From NCBI GenBank assembly GCA_039029355.1, contig JBCCGI010000087.1, positions 1 to 34,956 of the forward strand: a stretch of 34,956 bases of DNA, written 5' to 3'. A model generated the notes under the pieces. That model saw only the letters and a program-made list of their open reading frames with translations, was not told the origin of the DNA and did not search any database. Shown in pieces: positions 31,462-34,956 of the stretch. The translations under genes and the position numbers were made by a program. Source of the stretch: JBCCGI01 sp039029355. Its GTDB lineage: Bacteria; Planctomycetota; UBA1135; GCA-002686595. The first letter of the stretch is position 1. Every line of letters starts with the position of its first letter.

Positions 31462-31980
31462 ATGAAGAAACTGCTCCTGCAGAGCGCCCTCGGCGTCTGC
31501 ATCGGTCTGGGGGCCGCGCCGCTCGCGACGCTCGCCCTCGCCCAGAACCCCATGGAGCCGGAGCTCGAGGCTCCCTGCCCCGGCTGCAACTTCGAGGACC
31601 CCGACATCATCTGCAGCGGCGAGAGCAGCCTCGACTGCGCGCTCGGTTTGCAGGTCGAGATCGAGGCCATCCCCGGCGACTGCGTCTTCAACGAGGCCGG
31701 CGACTGTGTACAGCAGTTCCCCTGCCTGATCGACGTGAGCGTGTCGTACATGTCCTGCTGCGACACGGTGTTCCACTACGCGTCCGGCCCGATCCAGGGC
31801 GGCTGGCAATTCCCCGCGCAGAGCTGCGACGGCTTCACCGAGCTGAACCCCGGCGACGGCTTCTTCGACTGGGCGTGCGGGAGCTTGCTCGACATGACGG
31901 TGCGGCTCGACGCCCCCGGCGACGGCAGCCACGCCGAGTGCATCTTCCGACTGCACTGCACCAGCTGCTGGGGCCAGTAG
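31462..31980 (+). CDS. Secreted Cys-rich hypothetical protein
   Basis: A 172-residue exported protein from ATG 31462, with signal peptide MKKLLLQSALGVCIGLGAAP up to LALAQ. The mature part contains 13-14 cysteines in about 145 residues, including CPGC, an adjacent CC pair (YMSCCDTVFHY) and a closing CTSCWGQ. It is unrelated in sequence to the Cys-rich pair at 14735-16569, so disulfide-rich exported proteins arose here at least twice. Function unknown. The 226 bases upstream contain GC-rich inverted repeats but no gene. Confidence 0.82.
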   Translation: MKKLLLQSALGVCIGLGAAPLATLALAQNPMEPELEAPCPGCNFEDPDIICSGESSLDCALGLQVEIEAIPGDCVFNEAGDCVQQFPCLIDVSVSYMSCCDTVFHYASGPIQGGWQFPAQSCDGFTELNPGDGFFDWACGSLLDMTVRLDAPGDGSHAECIFRLHCTSCWGQ

Positions 31981-32048
31981 CCGACCCGGCGGAGGTGGGC
32001 CGGCACCTCCCCGTACCTCCATTCCCGCCTCGTCTCCCTGCCTCGGTC

Positions 32049-32888
32049 ATGCAACAGCCGCGCTCCTTCCGCTCGTTCCTCGCATCCCTGGCCGTCGTCG
32101 GCGCCAGCGCGCTTGCCACGCTGCTTCTGACGCTTCGCATCGCCACGCCTAGCCGCGCCGAGCAGCCCGCCTCGCCGGAGGCGGCGGACGCCTCCCATCC
32201 CGCGCCAGCCTGCGATCTGGCGCATGAGCACGCGGCCGGCGAGCCGGCGCCGTCCGCGCCGCCGTGGGAGCCGGATGCGCCGGGCGTCGAGGCTCCCCGT
32301 CCCGTCGCCGCGGCGCGCGACACGGCATCGCAGTCCGCGGAGCCCACGTCCTGGAGCGAGCTGGAGCCCTTGATCTACGAGGAGGTGCTCGGCTCCGGCT
32401 TCTCGCACGACGCCCAGCTCAGGAAGTACGCCGGCTGGGGCGACGACGGCGCGTACCGGCCCGATTATCGCTCCGAACGCCTCAACCCGGACGGCAAGGC
32501 CATCGACGAGGTCGCGCGCGCCGAGCTCGATGCGATCGCCGACGCCTTCGACCCGCAGGTCGCCGCGGACTCACAGCACGTCGTCGACGGCCTCTACCGC
32601 GCGCTCGAGGACCTGTGGAGCCGCCGCGCCTTCGAGGCGGCGCAGGTCGAGCCGGGCGCTCCGTCGCGCGTGCTCGACCACGCGGCCCGGGCGAGCCAGC
32701 TCGCCGCCGAGCTCGGCGACGAGGGCGCGCTCGCCCACGTGCAGGCCTTCCACCTGAAGGGCTGGGACGTGGTCGTGGCGGTGGACTCGACCGAGTTTCC
32801 CGACCTCGGCGACGCGGTCTATCACCTGCGCGAGACGCGCACCGCGCGCGACCGCGCGCTACGCGAGTACGTCTCGGGCCTGCCTTGA
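32049..32888 (+). CDS. Membrane-anchored hypothetical protein
   Basis: A 279-residue protein from ATG 32049. An N-terminal membrane segment (SFLASLAVVGASALATLLLT, residues ~10-30) is followed by an Ala/Pro-rich linker to about residue 95, then a mostly helical domain: TSWSELEPLIYEEVLGSGFS, RKYAGWGDDGAYRPDYRSER, AIDEVARAELDAIADAFDPQ, HVVDGLYRALEDLWSRRAFE and AFHLKGWDVVVAVDSTEFPD. The soluble domain should face the periplasm. I do not recognise a family. It converges on the - strand gene with a 10-base gap and no obvious terminator. Confidence 0.78.
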   Translation: MQQPRSFRSFLASLAVVGASALATLLLTLRIATPSRAEQPASPEAADASHPAPACDLAHEHAAGEPAPSAPPWEPDAPGVEAPRPVAAARDTASQSAEPTSWSELEPLIYEEVLGSGFSHDAQLRKYAGWGDDGAYRPDYRSERLNPDGKAIDEVARAELDAIADAFDPQVAADSQHVVDGLYRALEDLWSRRAFEAAQVEPGAPSRVLDHAARASQLAAELGDEGALAHVQAFHLKGWDVVVAVDSTEFPDLGDAVYHLRETRTARDRALREYVSGLP

Positions 32889-32898
32889 AGGCCGCACG

Positions 32899-34956
32899 TC
32901 AGCGCACGTCCTCGTCGCGTAGCGCGAGCTCGACCGTCTCGGGCGAGCCGCCGACGAACTCGACGTCGTCGAAGGTTGCGGTCCGCGTGCCGAGCTCACA
33001 CACGACGTCGTAGACGCCGTCGGGCAGCGCCACGGTGAGGAGGTGCTTGCGGCGCGGAATGCGCCGATACGGGCGCTCCTGCATGAGGCGTTCGTTCCCG
33101 GCTTCGTCCAGCACGCGCAGACGCCAGGAGTCGGTGGCCACCGGAGTGGGGGGGAGCTCGACGAGCAGCGTATAGCGCTGCATCGGCGGGAAGCTCAGGG
33201 CGAGCTCCTCGCCGCGCGCGAGCTCCTCCGGCTGCACGTGGTGGATGAGCCGCGCGCGGCGGATGCCGCCGATCTCGAGCCGCAGGGGCTCGCCGGCGAG
33301 GGCCGGAATCTCGGCCCTTCCTGCGTCGTCGGCGCGAACGCGTGCCAAGCGGTCGCCGCGTCCGCCGCCGCGGGGGCGGAATGCCATCACGACCACGCCC
33401 CAGTCCGGGAAGAGCGCGGGGGCCTGCACGCGCACGCGCAGGGTGGCCGGCCGGGCGCCGGGCAGGGGCGGCAGAGAGAGCAGCTCGCCGGGCGCGAGGT
33501 ACCACGAGCCCGCCGAGCGCGGGCAGAGCCCGGCCTGCCAGAGGACCAGCTCGCAGCGGCCCGCGGGTAGGCCCCGCACGCGGAAGCTCCCGCTGGAGCC
33601 GAGCTCCACGCGCCGGGGCTGCAGCCACGCGTGCGAGTGCGCCCATAGCTCCACCGGCCCGTCGGCAAGGAGCTCCGGGGCGAGCGAGCCCGTGAGCTCC
33701 GCGGCGCGCTCGTCCGCGACGACGTCGAGGCTCTTACCCGCGCGTCGATAGGTGGCCCGGACCGCGGGAAAGCGGCCTTCGGGGTCCTCGAAGAACAACG
33801 CTCCGTCTGCGGCGAAGAGCGGCCCGATCAGGAAGCGACCATCGGCGCCGGTCGTCGCGACCGCGTCGGCCTGGTTCGGCGCGAGCAGCCGGAGCGAGGC
33901 GGAGCGCGCCGGCCCGTCGGCGAGCGCCACGACGCGCCAACCGGCGAGCGGCTCTCCCGCGGACGAGCGCAGCGTGCCCGGCACCGCGCCGTCCGGGCGC
34001 AGCTCGGCGTCCCAGCGCGCGCGCCCGGCTTCGGCGAGATCGACCTCCCCGGCGGCGATCCAGGTTGCGTCGGACTCGGGCAGGGACGCCCGCACCGAGA
34101 CCGTGCCCGCGGGAGCGTCGCACGCGAACGCTCCGTCCGGGCCGGCCGCGACCTTGCGCGGCCAGCCGTCCGGTCCGACGACCCGCACGGTCGCGCCGGC
34201 GGCGGGGCTCCCGTCGGGACGCCGCAGCAGGCCTTCGACCCGTGCCCGCGGGAGCAGCGCGATCTCGCGCGCCTCGCGCAGGGCCGACGATGCGCCGACG
34301 CGCAGCGGCGAGTACGAGGGGTGCTCGACGTGGAGCACGTGCGCGCGCATCCCGCCGCGCTCCAGCATGAACTCTCCGCGGGCGTCGGTCACCGCCGGCC
34401 GCAGAACGAGCCCGCGCTCGAGCGGCTGCCACCGCGAGAGGACATCCTGGAGCGGGCGGTGAGGAACCAGGCGCACGGTCGCACCCTCGATCGGAAGGCC
34501 GCAAGCGTCCACGACGCGACCGCGGACCGGGACGGCCGCGCTCGGCGTCAGGACGAAGTCGACCGGCCGGTCGCCGCCGAGCGCGGGATCCAGCCGATGC
34601 CGCCCGGGAGCGCCGCCGTGGCCGCTCGCGGTGCACCCGAGCCACTGCGCCTCGTCGGGGAGGACAGCCGTGTAGCGCCCGGCGGCGTCGGTGACGGCGA
34701 GGACGCGGTAGTCGGGCCCGGAGGTGGCGAAGACCTCCGCCCCGGCCAGCGGGTCCCCGGAGGTGTCGGTGACGCGACCGGAGAGCGCGGAAGTCTGCCC
34801 CTCGCCGGCGGCCGAAGGCGGCGCATCGTCGGTCGCCGCCAGCGCGCGCGTGGCACGGGGCGCGCGCGTGGCCGGGTGCAGCCCGGACCCGAGCGCGGCC
34901 TGGACGTCGCGCCCCGGGTCGTCCGGGCGGGTCGGCGCCCCGTGGCCGGCGCGCCC
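32899..34956 (-). CDS. Carboxypeptidase-regulatory-like multi-domain protein (5' end beyond the window)
   Basis: At least 685 residues; the frame is open to the window edge, so the N-terminus is missing. Repeated beta modules of carboxypeptidase-regulatory-like type follow each other: SGRVTDTSGDPLAGAEVFAT with TDAAGRYTAVLP, RGRVVDACGLPIEGATVRLV with TDARGEFMLERG, GLLRRPDGSPAAGATVRVVG with GPDGAFACDAPA, LRSSAGEPLAGWRVVALAD with TGADGRFLIGPL, and SSGSFRVRGLPAGRCELVLW. Each has the G-x-V-x-D/P-x-G-x-P-x-x-G-A-x-V pattern and a D-x-x-G-x-F turn. The last ~150 residues are less regular (PPMQRYTLLVELPPTPVATD). Probably an exported scaffold or repeat adhesin; no enzyme motif. Confidence 0.85.
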   Translation of the reverse strand, partial: GRAGHGAPTRPDDPGRDVQAALGSGLHPATRAPRATRALAATDDAPPSAAGEGQTSALSGRVTDTSGDPLAGAEVFATSGPDYRVLAVTDAAGRYTAVLPDEAQWLGCTASGHGGAPGRHRLDPALGGDRPVDFVLTPSAAVPVRGRVVDACGLPIEGATVRLVPHRPLQDVLSRWQPLERGLVLRPAVTDARGEFMLERGGMRAHVLHVEHPSYSPLRVGASSALREAREIALLPRARVEGLLRRPDGSPAAGATVRVVGPDGWPRKVAAGPDGAFACDAPAGTVSVRASLPESDATWIAAGEVDLAEAGRARWDAELRPDGAVPGTLRSSAGEPLAGWRVVALADGPARSASLRLLAPNQADAVATTGADGRFLIGPLFAADGALFFEDPEGRFPAVRATYRRAGKSLDVVADERAAELTGSLAPELLADGPVELWAHSHAWLQPRRVELGSSGSFRVRGLPAGRCELVLWQAGLCPRSAGSWYLAPGELLSLPPLPGARPATLRVRVQAPALFPDWGVVVMAFRPRGGGRGDRLARVRADDAGRAEIPALAGEPLRLEIGGIRRARLIHHVQPEELARGEELALSFPPMQRYTLLVELPPTPVATDSWRLRVLDEAGNERLMQERPYRRIPRRKHLLTVALPDGVYDVVCELGTRTATFDDVEFVGGSPETVELALRDEDVR

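Overview
The window is a very GC-rich bacterial segment (positions ~570-34956) with a short, compositionally different eukaryotic retroelement fragment at its left end (positions ~1-565). Gene content suggests a Planctomycetota-like bacterium (a myxobacterial-type relative is not excluded): an ECF-type sigma factor, many secreted proteins with signal peptides (right-handed beta-helix, FG-GAP/VCBS, carboxypeptidase-regulatory-like), Cys-rich secreted proteins, and frequent GTG/TTG starts. No rRNA or ribosomal marker is present, so taxonomy is inference.

Region 1 (1-~565): a decayed or code-reassigned Ty3/gypsy reverse transcriptase, still showing the YLDD catalytic motif. It abuts, at ~556-575, a truncated HlyD gene. 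The simplest reading is a chimeric join in the assembly.

Region 2 (~570-8638): a microviridin-type graspetide (omega-ester/omega-amide peptide) gene cluster on the + strand. It holds a 5'-truncated HlyD adaptor, a C39-peptidase ABC transporter, a second peptidase-less ABC transporter, two precursor peptides that each carry two T-x-K-x-P-S-D-x-D-[DE] cores behind a PFFARFLEG leader helix, and two ATP-grasp ligases (MdnB-like then MdnC-like). Genes overlap by 4 bases (HlyD/ABC1, ABC1/ABC2, ligase/ligase), hairpins flank the precursors, and a strong hairpin closes the cluster at 8644-8673. In the expected pathway the leader binds the ligases, MdnC makes two lactones per core, MdnB one lactam, and the C39 transporter removes the leader during export.

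Region 3 (8678-16617): secreted beta-helix protein, a frameshifted hypothetical gene, a methyltransferase-like protein, another secreted protein and an ECF sigma factor. Divergent from the sigma gene lies a tandem pair of close paralogues encoding secreted proteins with 14 conserved cysteines.

Region 4 (16663-21517): a carboxypeptidase-regulatory-like protein cut from its membrane anchor by an in-frame TAG. On the - strand follow a beta-helix protein, a subtilase whose catalytic Asp position is Glu, and a small protein resembling a free-standing subtilase propeptide (I9).

Region 5 (21836-27274): a giant 1812-residue protein with eight tandem VHL-beta-like repeats, hemopexin-like repeats, a beta/gamma-crystallin-like segment and a long helical C-terminus.

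Region 6 (27372-34956): YCII-like protein, a 14-motif FG-GAP protein, a cupredoxin-like lipoprotein that has lost the usual copper site, a Cys-rich secreted protein, an anchored hypothetical protein, and a carboxypeptidase-regulatory-like protein running off the right edge.
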